Source of the DNA: Geobacteraceae bacterium
GTDB lineage: Bacteria; Desulfobacterota; Desulfuromonadia; Geobacterales; Pseudopelobacteraceae
DNA: 64,000 nucleotides
Reading direction: 5' to 3'
Assembly: GCA_016720395.1 (NCBI GenBank)
Contig: JADKKR010000007.1
Span: 1-64,000, forward strand
The number at the start of each line of letters is the position of its first letter. Position 1 is the first letter of the stretch. A program made the translations under genes and the position numbers. A model generated the notes under the pieces. It worked only from the letters and a program-made list of their open reading frames with translations. It was not told the origin of the DNA and did no database searches. Below, piece after piece: positions 53,389 through 62,297 of the stretch.

Positions 53389-53416
53389 AAGGACCGCTCA
53401 TGGGTGAGCGGTCCTT
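53389..53416 (-). terminator. Intrinsic terminator after the histidine kinase
   Basis: AAGGACCGCTCA (53389-53400) and TGAGCGGTCCTT (53405-53416) form a perfect 12 bp stem with a four-base loop. On the minus strand a run of T follows, which fits the end of the histidine kinase transcript. Confidence 0.9.
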
Positions 53417-53440
53417 CTTATCTGACATGTGAACCGGAAC

Positions 53441-54187
53441 TCACCCCGGCTCTTCACCCGGCAAGGTGACCGTAAAGCTGGTTCCTTCTCCGACGGAACT
53501 GCTGACCTCTATTCTGCCGCCCAGATTTTCCACCAGCGTCCTGGTGACAAACAACCCCAGGCCGGTTCCCTCTCCCGGTCTCTTGGTCGTGAAATATGGT
53601 TCAAAGATCCGCGCCAAGGCATTCTCGGCTATTCCGGGGCCGGTATCTGCAATAACGATACTCACCTCAGAGTTATTCCCGGCACGAGACTCCACCAGCA
53701 GGCGGCCGCCACCGGCCTCCATCGCCTGCAGTGCGTTCATGGCAATATTAATAATGATCTGCTTAAGCACGTTACTGTCAACCCCGACGGCCGGCAGCCG
53801 GTGATCGAGATCTCTCATCAGCGAAACACCGCGCCGTGCGGCTTCGTAACAAATAAAATCAAGCACGAACTCGATCGTCAGGTTGACATCCGCATCGCCG
53901 CCGGCCTCTTCCTGGCTGCTGAAACTCAGTATTCCCCTGGTCATCTGTGAGAGGCGCTGCGCCTCAATATTAATCCGGTCGATCATCTCCCTGACGAACT
54001 CAGGCACGTCCTCTTCACGCAGAATCATCTGAGAAGCCGAGACGATCACGGAAAGCGGCGCATTCAACTCATGCACGACCCCGGCGGATATTCGGCCCAA
54101 CTCAGCCATCTTTTCATTGTAGGCCAGCTGTTTGAGCAATTCGTGACTGATGACGCCATCGATATGTCTGTCTGCCGGTTTGGTCAT
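53441..54187 (-). CDS. Sensor histidine kinase, soluble
   Basis: A 248-residue kinase without membrane helices. The phospho-histidine is in GRISAGVVHELNAPLSV. The ATPase domain shows the N-box QIIINIAMNALQAM, G1 DTGPGIAENAL and G2 GEGTGLGLFVTRTLVENLGG. It begins at MTKPADRHID; the longer frame to 54241 would start inside a terminator stem. Its place behind glnK-amtB suggests a nitrogen-sensing link like NtrB, but this is an inference and no response regulator is next to it. Confidence 0.88.
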   Translation of the reverse strand: MTKPADRHIDGVISHELLKQLAYNEKMAELGRISAGVVHELNAPLSVIVSASQMILREEDVPEFVREMIDRINIEAQRLSQMTRGILSFSSQEEAGGDADVNLTIEFVLDFICYEAARRGVSLMRDLDHRLPAVGVDSNVLKQIIINIAMNALQAMEAGGGRLLVESRAGNNSEVSIVIADTGPGIAENALARIFEPYFTTKRPGEGTGLGLFVTRTLVENLGGRIEVSSSVGEGTSFTVTLPGEEPG

Positions 54188-54227
54188 TATGGCGGGCTCC
54201 GGGACGACGTTGTCAGGATTGAAGGGA

Positions 54228-54255
54228 AAGAAGCCGCCCACGGGGGCGGCTTCTT
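54228..54255 (-). terminator. Probable terminator or processing hairpin after amtB
   Basis: AAGAAGCCGCC (54228-54238) and GGCGGCTTCTT (54245-54255) form a perfect 11 bp stem with a six-base loop. The T-run after it on the minus strand is short, so partial read-through into the histidine kinase is possible. Confidence 0.7.
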
Positions 54256-54283
54256 GTGGTCCTACAGTGGGTAAGAAAACTGC

Positions 54284-55789
54284 TTACATATTGTAACCGG
54301 ACTCCGAATGCTGAGTCTGGTCGAGACCTCTGACCTCGTCTTCCTTCTCGACACGCAGCCCCATGGTCTTTTCAAGGACAAATGCGATGACCAGTGTGAC
54401 GATAAAGGCATAGGCACCGGCAGCCACGACCGCTATCAGCTGGGTCATGAGCTGTTTGGCATTGCCGGCTATAAGGCCGGTAGCGCCGACAGTGGCGAAA
54501 ACGCCGGTGAGGATGGCGCCGAAGGTGCCGCCGATGCCGTGTACGCCGAAGGCATCCAGAGAGTCGTCATATTTCAGTTTGGCTTTGAGCAGGATGCCGC
54601 CATAACAGATAAGACCGGCTGCAAGACCCATGAGCAGGGCCGCGCCCGGCTGTACGAAGCCGGCGGCCGGAGTAATAACGACCAGGCCGGCCACGACACC
54701 GGAACCGAAGCCGAGAGCGCTGGGTTTGCCGGAGTGGATCCACTCTGCAATCATCCAGGAGAGGCCGGCTGCTGCCGGGGCGATGGTGGTGGTGGCAAAG
54801 GCCAGTCCGGCCAGGCCGCCTGCCGCATCAGATGTATTGACACCCACGATGGCCGAACCAGCATTGAATCCGAACCAGCCGAACCAGAGCAGGCCGACGC
54901 CCAGCAGGGTCAGGGGCAGGTTATGGGGAGCCATGCGCTCGGTCGGGTAGCCGTGACGCTTGCCGAGGAACATCAGGAAGGCCAGGGCCGAGATACCGGA
55001 CGAGAGGTGAACGACCGTACCGCCGGCGAAGTCGAGGGCGCCTTTCTTGAACAACCAGCCCTCGGTCATCCAGACCCAGTGTGCCAGCGGGTCATAGACC
55101 AGGGTGGTCCAGAGCAGGACGAATACACAGTAGGCCGAGAATTTGACACGCTCTGCCATGGCGCCCGAGATCAGGGCCACGGTGATCATGGCGAACATGC
55201 ACTGGTACATTGCAAAGACCAGTTCGGGAATAGCACCAGGCTCCTTGGTGTAGTTCTGGAACAGGGCGTACTCGACAACACCGCTGGACGCATCTTTCAT
55301 GATGACCAGGCCGTTGAGCATGAACTTGCTGAAGTCACCGATCAGACCCATCTTGGCCATGTCAGGCGCAAAGGCCAGCGAGTAGCCGATTACTGCCCAC
55401 TGCACGCCGACGATACCCATGGCAACCAGGGAGTGCATCATGGTGGAAAGGACGTTCTTCTGGCGAACCATGCCGCCATAGAACAAGGCCAGGCCGGGGA
55501 TCATCAGCAGGACCAGGGCTGAGGAAACCAGCATCCAGGCGGTGTCACCGGTGTTGAGGACCGGCTTGACATCCGGTGGCGTAGCCGGGGCTGCAGTCTC
55601 AGCCGGCTTGGCCTCATCTACTGCGGGGGCAGCAGCAGGTGCGGTTGCGTCAGCAGGCTTGGCAGCATCAGCTGCCGGAGCTGTTGCTGCCGGCGCAGCA
55701 TCTTTCTTTTCTTCCGCCATGGCGGCAACCGGTACCAGGCCTGCCATGACAACCAGCAGTAGAGCTGCAAGGTAGAGTTTGAGTTTCAT
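54284..55789 (-). CDS. amtB: Ammonium transporter AmtB with signal peptide and Ala/Pro linker
   Basis: A 501-residue ammonium channel. It has a cleavable signal peptide (1-25), an Ala/Pro/Lys-rich linker (26-80) and the Amt domain from about residue 85. Conserved pieces are LVSSALVLLMIPGLALFYGGM, VFAMYQCMFAMITVALISGAMAERVKF, FAGGTVVHLSSG (pore histidine) and FGVHGIGGTFGAILTG. It is preceded by glnK, its P-II regulator. It differs from the amt at 28.9 kb, which lacks the linker. Confidence 0.95.
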   Translation of the reverse strand: MKLKLYLAALLLVVMAGLVPVAAMAEEKKDAAPAATAPAADAAKPADATAPAAAPAVDEAKPAETAAPATPPDVKPVLNTGDTAWMLVSSALVLLMIPGLALFYGGMVRQKNVLSTMMHSLVAMGIVGVQWAVIGYSLAFAPDMAKMGLIGDFSKFMLNGLVIMKDASSGVVEYALFQNYTKEPGAIPELVFAMYQCMFAMITVALISGAMAERVKFSAYCVFVLLWTTLVYDPLAHWVWMTEGWLFKKGALDFAGGTVVHLSSGISALAFLMFLGKRHGYPTERMAPHNLPLTLLGVGLLWFGWFGFNAGSAIVGVNTSDAAGGLAGLAFATTTIAPAAAGLSWMIAEWIHSGKPSALGFGSGVVAGLVVITPAAGFVQPGAALLMGLAAGLICYGGILLKAKLKYDDSLDAFGVHGIGGTFGAILTGVFATVGATGLIAGNAKQLMTQLIAVVAAGAYAFIVTLVIAFVLEKTMGLRVEKEDEVRGLDQTQHSESGYNM

Positions 55790-55827
55790 TGGTATTTCCT
55801 CCGTAAAATGGTTGTGAGCGAGGTTCT

Positions 55828-56166
55828 CTAGATCGCGTCGGAGCCTTTTTCGCCGGTTCTGATCCTGACTGCTTCCTCGATCGGAATGACGAAGATTTTG
55901 CCGTCGCCGATCCTGCCGGTCTTGGCGGTATTCTGGATCGTCTCGACCACCTTGGCGACCAGATCGTCGCTTACCGCGATCTCCATCTTGATCTTGGGGA
56001 TAAAATCCACCACATATTCGGCGCCGCGGTACAATTCGGTATGGCCTTTTTGGCGTCCGAACCCCTTGACCTCGCTGACCGTTATACCTTCGATGCCGAT
56101 CTCGTTGAGGGCATCCTTGACTTCATCCAGTTTGAAGGGCTTGATGATTGCTTCGATGAGTTTCAT
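55828..56166 (-). CDS. glnK: Nitrogen regulatory protein P-II
   Basis: A 112-residue P-II protein that binds 2-oxoglutarate and ATP/ADP and controls AmtB. The T-loop carries Tyr51 in KGHTELYRGAEYVVDF, the uridylylation site, and the B-loop reads TGRIGDGKIFV. Linked to amtB 38 bp downstream, the usual glnK-amtB pair. The ribosome binding site is AAGGAGG. Confidence 0.97.
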   Translation of the reverse strand: MKLIEAIIKPFKLDEVKDALNEIGIEGITVSEVKGFGRQKGHTELYRGAEYVVDFIPKIKMEIAVSDDLVAKVVETIQNTAKTGRIGDGKIFVIPIEEAVRIRTGEKGSDAI

Positions 56167-56214
56167 TGCGCCTGCCTCCTTACGTGCTTGTATGTAGGAA
56201 CTCCTAAAAAAAAT

Positions 56215-56237
56215 GGGGGTGGAATCATCCCACCCCC
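56215..56237 (-). terminator. Intrinsic terminator between outer-membrane gene and glnK
   Basis: GGGGGTGG (56215-56222) and CCACCCCC (56230-56237) form an 8 bp GC stem with a seven-base loop. On the minus strand a run of T follows. It lies between the outer-membrane-type gene and glnK, so it could attenuate transcription from the sigma-54 promoter into glnK-amtB. Confidence 0.85.
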
Positions 56238-56255
56238 GATTGAAGGAGGGACAGC

Positions 56256-57008
56256 CTAGAAGTTAATATCGAGTTGGGTTGTAAACGTCGGCTTACCGCC
56301 AATCAGAACTTCCTGAGCAGGGTTATAGACATTGGCGCCAACGAGAAGTGATACAACCGGGGTAAAAGCCCATGAGCCACCAACACTGAAAGCACCAAGA
56401 CTATTTCTGCCACCCTGATAATCAACAGCGAGCCAGAGCTTGTCAGAAATTTCCGGCATGGCACGATCCCAAGATGCGAGCAGACCATTATTGGTCTTTG
56501 GGCCCAGAGCTCTTTCAGCACCATTGTACCCACCAACAGAGATACGACCGATAACCGGGAAGGTCTTTGCGATCAAGCCATAAACAACATTAGTAGAAGA
56601 GGAAGGCACATCTCCGGCTGTAGCTGTATTTATACCGAACATTCCTGCTGCAACTGCGGGCATACCTTTGAAGAATGCATCCTCAGTAACTCCGCCTTTG
56701 AAGTTAAAGTAAATGGGATGCTGTGCACCAGAAGCACCTAAACCATCAGTAAGGTAATCCACACCGACTTCAAGCTTGAATTTCTCCAGAGGCAGAATAC
56801 CGGCTGTAACTCCGATATCGAAGTAGTTTGCACCTGCATTGGCTTGCGACGAAAAGCGGGCATAATTATCAATACTTACGTTGACTTCCTTGAACCCTTT
56901 TACGTCGGTTGAAGGAATCCAGATCTGACCGGTGAAAGTCGCCATTGCCGAACCACTTGCCAGTGTTACCAGTACTGCTGCCATTGCCATAATTTTTGCG
57001 AGTTTCAT
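56256..57008 (-). CDS. Outer-membrane-type beta-barrel protein
   Basis: A 250-residue protein from MKLAKIMAMAAV, with a signal peptide and a strong AGGAGAGGAAAG site. The mature part has alternating strand patterns and Gly/Asn/Phe/Tyr-rich turns and ends in FTTQLDINF, with the terminal Phe usual for barrels. No named family is recognised. Its position between a sigma-54 promoter and glnK suggests nitrogen-regulated uptake, possibly of a nitrogen source. Confidence 0.75.
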   Translation of the reverse strand: MKLAKIMAMAAVLVTLASGSAMATFTGQIWIPSTDVKGFKEVNVSIDNYARFSSQANAGANYFDIGVTAGILPLEKFKLEVGVDYLTDGLGASGAQHPIYFNFKGGVTEDAFFKGMPAVAAGMFGINTATAGDVPSSSTNVVYGLIAKTFPVIGRISVGGYNGAERALGPKTNNGLLASWDRAMPEISDKLWLAVDYQGGRNSLGAFSVGGSWAFTPVVSLLVGANVYNPAQEVLIGGKPTFTTQLDINF

Positions 57009-57148
57009 CTTTCCTCTCCTTTTCATCGTTGATTTTGAACTGTGATTGGATGAAAGCCTCGTTGATCCCATCATGCACGTTCTGTAGAGTAAAATGTTGT
57101 TGGCCACAACGTACTTCACTTTATTTCGCCTGTTGCTTGATGACTGCT

Positions 57149-57165
57149 TAGCACAGGGTGTGCCA
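57149..57165 (-). promoter_or_regulatory. Predicted sigma-54 promoter of the nitrogen block
   Basis: On the minus strand TGGCACACCCTGTGCTA keeps GG and GC exactly ten bases apart and matches TGGCAC fully at -24. The predicted start is near 57139, giving a leader of about 130 bases before the outer-membrane gene. It is the only sigma-54-like site I saw in this gap. Confidence 0.75.
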
Positions 57166-57449
57166 ATTATTAAAAATCTAGATAAATTAGATATATGCAG
57201 CCAATTCTACTAAATTTTAGTCACCAAAGGCGACTCGAATCGCCTGCAATGTGCATTCTTTTTAAGCACTATATCATCAAAAAACGGCACTCCACCCGGC
57301 AACCAGGGAATCATCGTTCAATATTAACAGATGTTTAACATATCTCAAGTGCCTGCACTAATTTTAAGCATCACACGAAACTCTTTGACGCGGAAGGTTT
57401 TTTTCGGGTAGTTTAATCCAGTCTAGCAGTCGATTCTGGGGGTGTTACA
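57166..57449. other. Intergenic region, upstream of the nitrogen block and the Rieske gene
   Basis: AT-rich divergent gap. It should hold activator sites of the sigma-54 promoter, which I cannot identify by eye. A TTGACG/TAGTTT pair around 57385-57414 may serve the Rieske gene, with weak support. Confidence 0.35.
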
Positions 57450-57749
57450 ATGATTTCAGCGGCAAAAATTAGCGACATCCCGAATTTCGGGAAAAAAGTC
57501 ATCACCATCTCCGGTCAGGAACTTCTCTTTGTCAATATCAAGGGGAACATCTTTGCGGTAGAGAATGAGTGCCCGCACCAGGGGAGTCCGCTGAATGCGG
57601 CTGTCGTCAAGGATGGCTCCATCTCCTGCCCCCGCCACGGCTACCGTTTCAATCTGGCCGACGGCAGCTGCAGCGACCACCCTGAGCTGACGCTGAAGAC
57701 CTATCGGGTTGAACTGAGCGGTGACGAGATTCTGGTCGACCTGGGGTAG
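57450..57749 (+). CDS. Rieske [2Fe-2S] protein
   Basis: A 99-residue ferredoxin-type Rieske protein. Ligands are in CPHQGSPLN and SCPRHGYRFN (Cys-X-His and Cys-X2-His with the usual spacing). It is like the small subunits of nitrite reductase or dioxygenase ferredoxins, but the partner enzyme is not nearby. It is followed 3 bp later by a phospholipase D-family gene, so the pair is probably co-transcribed, an unusual arrangement. Confidence 0.92.
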   Translation: MISAAKISDIPNFGKKVITISGQELLFVNIKGNIFAVENECPHQGSPLNAAVVKDGSISCPRHGYRFNLADGSCSDHPELTLKTYRVELSGDEILVDLG

Positions 57750-57752
57750 CCC

Positions 57753-59186
57753 TTGGACCACGTCCTGCTGACCTTGATAGCAGTCCTGGCCGTCATGATT
57801 TCAATGGCGGCTGCCTGCCATGCGCTGCTCTACAAACGGGATTCCCGTTCAGCACTGGGATGGATGGGGCTTTCCCTGACACTGCCGCTGGTTGGACCGT
57901 TTCTGTACTGGTGCCTGGGCATCAATCGCATATCCCGCCAGGCTCGCAGATGGAAAACGAGTGGCCGCAGAGTCAGCGGCACCAGAATTTATCCCATCGA
58001 GGAACAGAGGTGGGAGTCGGCCCAACTGCCCCCTGAAGCCCATCACTTGAGGGATCTGCGCGCATTGTCCGACCGGGTGGTGAAAACCCGCTTGCAGGGC
58101 GGCAACTGCCTTACACCTCTGGAGGATGGCGAAACAGCCTATCCGGCCATGCTGGAGGCTATCGGACAGGCGCAGACCAGCATCAACCTGAGCAGCTATA
58201 TCTTTGATGCCGACGGCATTGGCGCAGAGTTTGTCCGGCATTTGAAGAATGCCGCTGAACGGGGTGTCCAGGTGCGGGTAATCATCGATGCCATGGGGGA
58301 AAGGTACAGCCGTGCCTCGCCCTTCAAACTGCTGGTGCACTCAGCGGTGCATATCGTTCGCTACCTGCCTCTCAGCGACGGTGCCCACATCAACCTTCGT
58401 AACCACCGCAAACTTCTGATCATCGACGGCCGCCATGGTTTCACCGGCGGCATGAACATACGCAGCCGTCACATGCCCACCATTTCCTCCCCTGACACTG
58501 CCATCCACGATATGCATTTCAGCGTCAGGGGCCCGGTGGTCAACGACCTGCAGCGGGCCTTTCTCAAGGACTGGCATTTCGTAACCGGCGAAATTCTGGT
58601 CAATCCTCACTTTTTCCCGGCCATCGAGTCCCAGGGCAGCGCTGTCGTGCGCTGCATCAGCGACGGACCGGACAGTGAATTCAGAAAACTTGAGCAAATC
58701 ATCATGGGGGCGCTTTCCTGTGCCGGGCAATCCGTCCTGATCATGACCCCCTATTTCACCCCCGACCGCCCCATGATTTCAGCCCTGATCACCTCGGCCT
58801 TGCGCGGGGTGGATGTGCGCATCGTACTCCCTCTGAAAAATAATCTACCCTTTGTCCACTGGGCCAGCCGCGCCATGCTGGCGGAGCTGCTGGTCAACGG
58901 AGTACGCGTATACTATCAGCTGCCGCCCTTTGTGCACACCAAGCTCCTGCTGGTCGATGATGTCTGGACTCTGGTCGGCTCGGCCAATTGGGATGCACGC
59001 AGCCTGCGTCTCAACTTCGAGCTGAATCTCAGCGTGTATGATGCCGCCTTTGCCGCCCGTATCCGGCAGCATTTCGGCCAGGCTTTTCTCCACGCCCATG
59101 AGATTACGCTGGATGAAATAGAAAACCGGACACTGCCGGTTAAGTTGCGCGACGGTTTTTTTCATCTTTTTACGCCGTACCTGTAG
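57753..59186 (+). CDS. Cardiolipin synthase-like phospholipase D protein
   Basis: A 477-residue protein with a TTG start that fits the gene spacing. Two N-terminal membrane helices precede two phospholipase D motifs: HINLRNHRKLLIIDGRHGFTGG and FVHTKLLLVDDVWTLVGSANWD (HxKxxxxD). Cardiolipin synthases of this layout join two phosphatidylglycerols. It is located at the inner membrane. Confidence 0.92.
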   Translation: MDHVLLTLIAVLAVMISMAAACHALLYKRDSRSALGWMGLSLTLPLVGPFLYWCLGINRISRQARRWKTSGRRVSGTRIYPIEEQRWESAQLPPEAHHLRDLRALSDRVVKTRLQGGNCLTPLEDGETAYPAMLEAIGQAQTSINLSSYIFDADGIGAEFVRHLKNAAERGVQVRVIIDAMGERYSRASPFKLLVHSAVHIVRYLPLSDGAHINLRNHRKLLIIDGRHGFTGGMNIRSRHMPTISSPDTAIHDMHFSVRGPVVNDLQRAFLKDWHFVTGEILVNPHFFPAIESQGSAVVRCISDGPDSEFRKLEQIIMGALSCAGQSVLIMTPYFTPDRPMISALITSALRGVDVRIVLPLKNNLPFVHWASRAMLAELLVNGVRVYYQLPPFVHTKLLLVDDVWTLVGSANWDARSLRLNFELNLSVYDAAFAARIRQHFGQAFLHAHEITLDEIENRTLPVKLRDGFFHLFTPYL

Positions 59187-59292
59187 TGAATCAGCGATCT
59201 TTCTCAAATTCCTTCTCTCCCGGGGAGGGGTAACTAAAACAAAAAGCTGGAAGCTAACAAGAATCTATCACCCATCAAGGAGGCCCTCACAA

Positions 59293-60747
59293 ATGCTCTC
59301 ACTCAAAGATCCCGGCCTGTTGAAGCAGCTCTGTTATCTGGATGGCCAGTGGTGCGCCGCCGACAGCGGTTCGGTTATCGATGTAACCAACCCGGCCAGC
59401 GGCGCCAGACTGGGCACGATTCCCCGAATGGGCACCGATGAGACCCGCCGGGCCATTGAAGCCGCCAACAGGGCCCTGCCCGCCTGGCGCGCCAGGACAG
59501 CAAAGGAGCGTTCTGTCATACTGCGTCGCTGGTTCGATCTGATGATGGCCAATCAGGAAGATCTGGCCATAATCATGACCGCCGAGCAGGGCAAACCGCT
59601 GGCCGAGTCGAAGGGCGAGATCGCGTATGCCGCTTCGTTCATCGAATGGTTTGCCGAAGAGGGCAAGCGCATATACGGCGACACCATCCCCGGCCACGCA
59701 GCCGACAAACGGATTGTGGTCATCAAGGAACCGGTCGGTGTCTGTGCCGCCATCACCCCATGGAACTTTCCGGCCGCCATGATCACCCGCAAGGCCGGAC
59801 CGGCCCTGGCAGCAGGCTGCACCATGGTGGTCAAGCCGGCCACCGCAACGCCCTTTTCGGCCCTGGCCCTCGCCGAACTGGGAGAGCGGGCCGGAATACC
59901 TGCCGGGGTCTTCAGCGTTATTACAGGATCGGCTGCCGCCATCGGCAACGAGATGAGCACCAGCCCGATCGTGCGAAAACTGACCTTCACCGGCTCGACC
60001 GAGATCGGCAAACAGCTGATGGCCCAGTGTGCCTCAACCGTCAAGAAGGTCTCCCTGGAACTGGGCGGCAATGCACCCTTTATCGTCTTTGACGACGCCG
60101 ACCTGGATGCCGCCGTGGAGGGGGCAGTGGCCTCCAAGTACCGCAACACCGGCCAGACCTGTGTCTGCACCAACCGACTGATCGTCCAGGACAGTGTCTA
60201 TGATGTCTTTGTGGAAAAACTGGTCACAGCGGTGGGAAAGATGCGGGTGGGGGATGGGCTGACCGGCGAGTTCCAACAGGGGCCGCTGATCGATATGGCT
60301 GCAGTGGAAAAGGTAGAGGAGCATATCTCCGATGCCCTCAAAAAGGGGGCTACCGTCGCCCTGGGCGGAAAACGGCATGCCCTGGGCGGCAGTTTTTTTG
60401 AGCCGACGATCATCACCGGCGTGACGTCTGAGATGCTGGTAGCGCGCGAGGAGACCTTCGGTCCGCTGGCACCGGTCTTCCGGTTCAGCAACGACGCCGA
60501 AGCGATCCGGATGGCCAACGATACCGAGTTCGGCCTGGCATCCTACTTTTACAGCCGCGACATCAGCCGGGTCTGGCGGGTAGCCGAGGCACTGGAATAC
60601 GGCATGGTCGGCATCAACACCGGACTGATCTCAACCGAGGTGGCGCCATTCGGCGGCATGAAAGAATCCGGCACCGGCAGGGAAGGCTCAAAGTACGGCA
60701 TCGAGGAGTTCATCGAGGTGAAATACCTCTGCATGGGCGGCGTGTAG
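59293..60747 (+). CDS. gabD: Succinate-semialdehyde dehydrogenase (NADP-type)
   Basis: A 484-residue aldehyde dehydrogenase. The catalytic glutamate is in LELGGNAPFIVFDDAD and the catalytic cysteine in KYRNTGQTCVCTNR. WNFPAAMITRKAGPALAAGC is the cofactor-binding part. The GabD type is supported by the SLELGGNAPFIVFDDADLDAA block; a different semialdehyde substrate is possible. A strong AAGGAGG site precedes the ATG. No gabT neighbour. Confidence 0.9.
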   Translation: MLSLKDPGLLKQLCYLDGQWCAADSGSVIDVTNPASGARLGTIPRMGTDETRRAIEAANRALPAWRARTAKERSVILRRWFDLMMANQEDLAIIMTAEQGKPLAESKGEIAYAASFIEWFAEEGKRIYGDTIPGHAADKRIVVIKEPVGVCAAITPWNFPAAMITRKAGPALAAGCTMVVKPATATPFSALALAELGERAGIPAGVFSVITGSAAAIGNEMSTSPIVRKLTFTGSTEIGKQLMAQCASTVKKVSLELGGNAPFIVFDDADLDAAVEGAVASKYRNTGQTCVCTNRLIVQDSVYDVFVEKLVTAVGKMRVGDGLTGEFQQGPLIDMAAVEKVEEHISDALKKGATVALGGKRHALGGSFFEPTIITGVTSEMLVAREETFGPLAPVFRFSNDAEAIRMANDTEFGLASYFYSRDISRVWRVAEALEYGMVGINTGLISTEVAPFGGMKESGTGREGSKYGIEEFIEVKYLCMGGV

Positions 60748-60769
60748 GCAGCACCTGCGGGAACTACCG

Positions 60770-61291
60770 TCAGTCTTCATTCTTTTCCAGGAGGCCATAC
60801 CCGAAGATCTTATAGCCGGACAGCCGCTGCTTTGATTTTCTGGAGGCTTTGAGCGTTCCGGCGTCTATCCGCCTCAGGGCATCTTCCGTGATCGCGATGA
60901 ACTCCCGGTAGTCATCCCGGGAAAATGCCCTCTTGGCTGCGTTTATATAAGCACTGACTGTTTTGAAGTCATACTTCTTGTGAGGCACTGCCGGTTTGGG
61001 TTGCGGTTTTTTGTTACTCAGTGTTTCTGGCCTGGCGGATGGAGTCTCTGGTGCTGCCTGCTGGATAACAGGCTGGGTTGGCGGTGAAAGCGGATCGGGA
61101 CTGTTCATCCGTGTGGCTGGATTGTAGATATTGGCCGCCGGGTTCTTGACCTGCGTCGCAGGATTATAGATCTTGTCAGCCGGGTTGTTGATCTTCTCGG
61201 CCGGATTTTTTATTGTATACATTTCCGCAGCAGCAGGTACGCCCAGACACAGTGCGAAAACGGCTCCAACAGCGGATCTTTTCAGAGACAT
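60770..61291 (-). CDS. Secreted protein with NPA heptad repeats
   Basis: A 173-residue protein with a signal peptide. Right after it come six seven-residue units of the form x-x-N-P-A-x-x: IKNPAEK, INNPADK, IYNPATQ, VKNPAAN, IYNPATR, and a final MNSPDPL. A Pro/Gln/Ser-rich stretch and a Lys-rich helical C-terminus (KKYDFKTVSAYINAAKRAFS) follow. No known family. It stands alone between convergent gabD and a 314 bp gap. Confidence 0.8.
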   Translation of the reverse strand: MSLKRSAVGAVFALCLGVPAAAEMYTIKNPAEKINNPADKIYNPATQVKNPAANIYNPATRMNSPDPLSPPTQPVIQQAAPETPSARPETLSNKKPQPKPAVPHKKYDFKTVSAYINAAKRAFSRDDYREFIAITEDALRRIDAGTLKASRKSKQRLSGYKIFGYGLLEKNED

Positions 61292-61605
61292 GGCTTCCTC
61301 ACATTCTTTATCCGCCGGTCTTCAGAGCACTCCGGCAGGTCACCCTGCTTCCAGGGTTGCTTCTCATGGCAGTTCCCGCTTTTTACACGACAGGGCGATA
61401 CCACCGGCGTTCCCCTTCTCATGTTTCATTGCTTCCGCCAGTAGTATCCTAACGGCTTCGCGCTGACAACATCTATTGTCATCGGGCAACAGACAATTCA
61501 GCACAAAAAAGACTAAAAGACTATTTTTATCCTATTGACATCATCTCATTTTGCAGGTAAATATTGGTTATTGAATTTAATTCAACACTCAAAGGAGAAC
61601 AGCCC
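61292..61605. other. Intergenic gap before the peroxiredoxin gene
   Basis: No open frame with a ribosome binding site was found. It should hold the minus-strand promoter of the NPA protein and the plus-strand promoter of the peroxiredoxin (see 61535-61563). Confidence 0.5.
61535..61563 (+). promoter_or_regulatory. Possible promoter of the peroxiredoxin gene
   Basis: TTGACA at 61535-61540 is a perfect -35 box and TAAATA at 61558-61563 a poor -10 box, with a 17 bp spacer. The leader would be about 35 bases. Confidence 0.5.
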
Positions 61606-62202
61606 ATGTGTCTTACAACTCTCGTAACCCAGCAGGCCCCTGATTTTACCGCCAATGCAGTTTTGCCCGATAACAGCTTCGGCAGCATCACCCTTTCTGC
61701 ATTGAAAGGGAAATACGTCGTACTTTTTTTCTACCCTCTGGACTTCACGTTCGTCTGCCCATCAGAGATACTGGCCTTCAACAGAAAGGTTGCAGAGTTC
61801 AAGGAGAAAAACTGCGAATTGATCGGTGTTTCCGTTGACTCCAGGTTCTCCCACCTCGCCTGGAAAAAAACCGCCATTGAAGATGGCGGCATCGGAAACA
61901 TCCAGTATCCACTGGTAGAGGACCTTAACAAAGAGATCGCAAAATCCTACGGCATACTTTTCGGCGGTTCCGTTGCTCTTCGCGGTCTGTTCCTGATCGA
62001 TACCAAAGGCGTCGTGCGACACGCCGTGATCAATGACCTGCCGCTGGGACGCAATGTCGATGAAGCCCTGCGCATGGTCGATGCGCTTCAGTTTCACGAA
62101 ACCCACGGAGATGTCTGCCCGGCCAACTGGAAGCAGGGTGATGATGCCATGAAGCCGACTGCCGAAGGCGTTGCCAGTTATCTCGCCAAGCATAACAAGT
62201 AG
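61606..62202 (+). CDS. 2-Cys peroxiredoxin (AhpC/TSA type)
   Basis: A 198-residue thiol peroxidase. The peroxidatic cysteine is in YPLDFTFVCPSEILAF and the resolving cysteine in GDVCPANWKQG near residue 167. It reduces H2O2 and alkyl peroxides with thioredoxin or AhpF; neither partner is adjacent. The start MCLTTLVTQQ follows AAAGGAGAA. A terminator ends the transcript. Confidence 0.96.
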   Translation: MCLTTLVTQQAPDFTANAVLPDNSFGSITLSALKGKYVVLFFYPLDFTFVCPSEILAFNRKVAEFKEKNCELIGVSVDSRFSHLAWKKTAIEDGGIGNIQYPLVEDLNKEIAKSYGILFGGSVALRGLFLIDTKGVVRHAVINDLPLGRNVDEALRMVDALQFHETHGDVCPANWKQGDDAMKPTAEGVASYLAKHNK

Positions 62203-62225
62203 AATATCCCCTGTCCGGATTCAAG

Positions 62226-62260
62226 AGAAAAGGCGCAGCCCGGACGGCTGCGCCTTTTCT
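62226..62260. terminator. Intrinsic terminator after the peroxiredoxin gene
   Basis: AGAAAAGGCGCAGCC (62226-62240) and its exact reverse complement (62246-62260) form a 15 bp stem with a five-base loop, with T-rich sequence on the 3' side. Confidence 0.92.
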
Positions 62261-62297
62261 GTTGCCTACGCGCAGGAGACTGAATTACATTGCTACC

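Noticed and set aside
54308..55522. A 404-codon plus-strand open frame
   Set aside because: It is antisense to amtB and shows the composition of a frame shadow.
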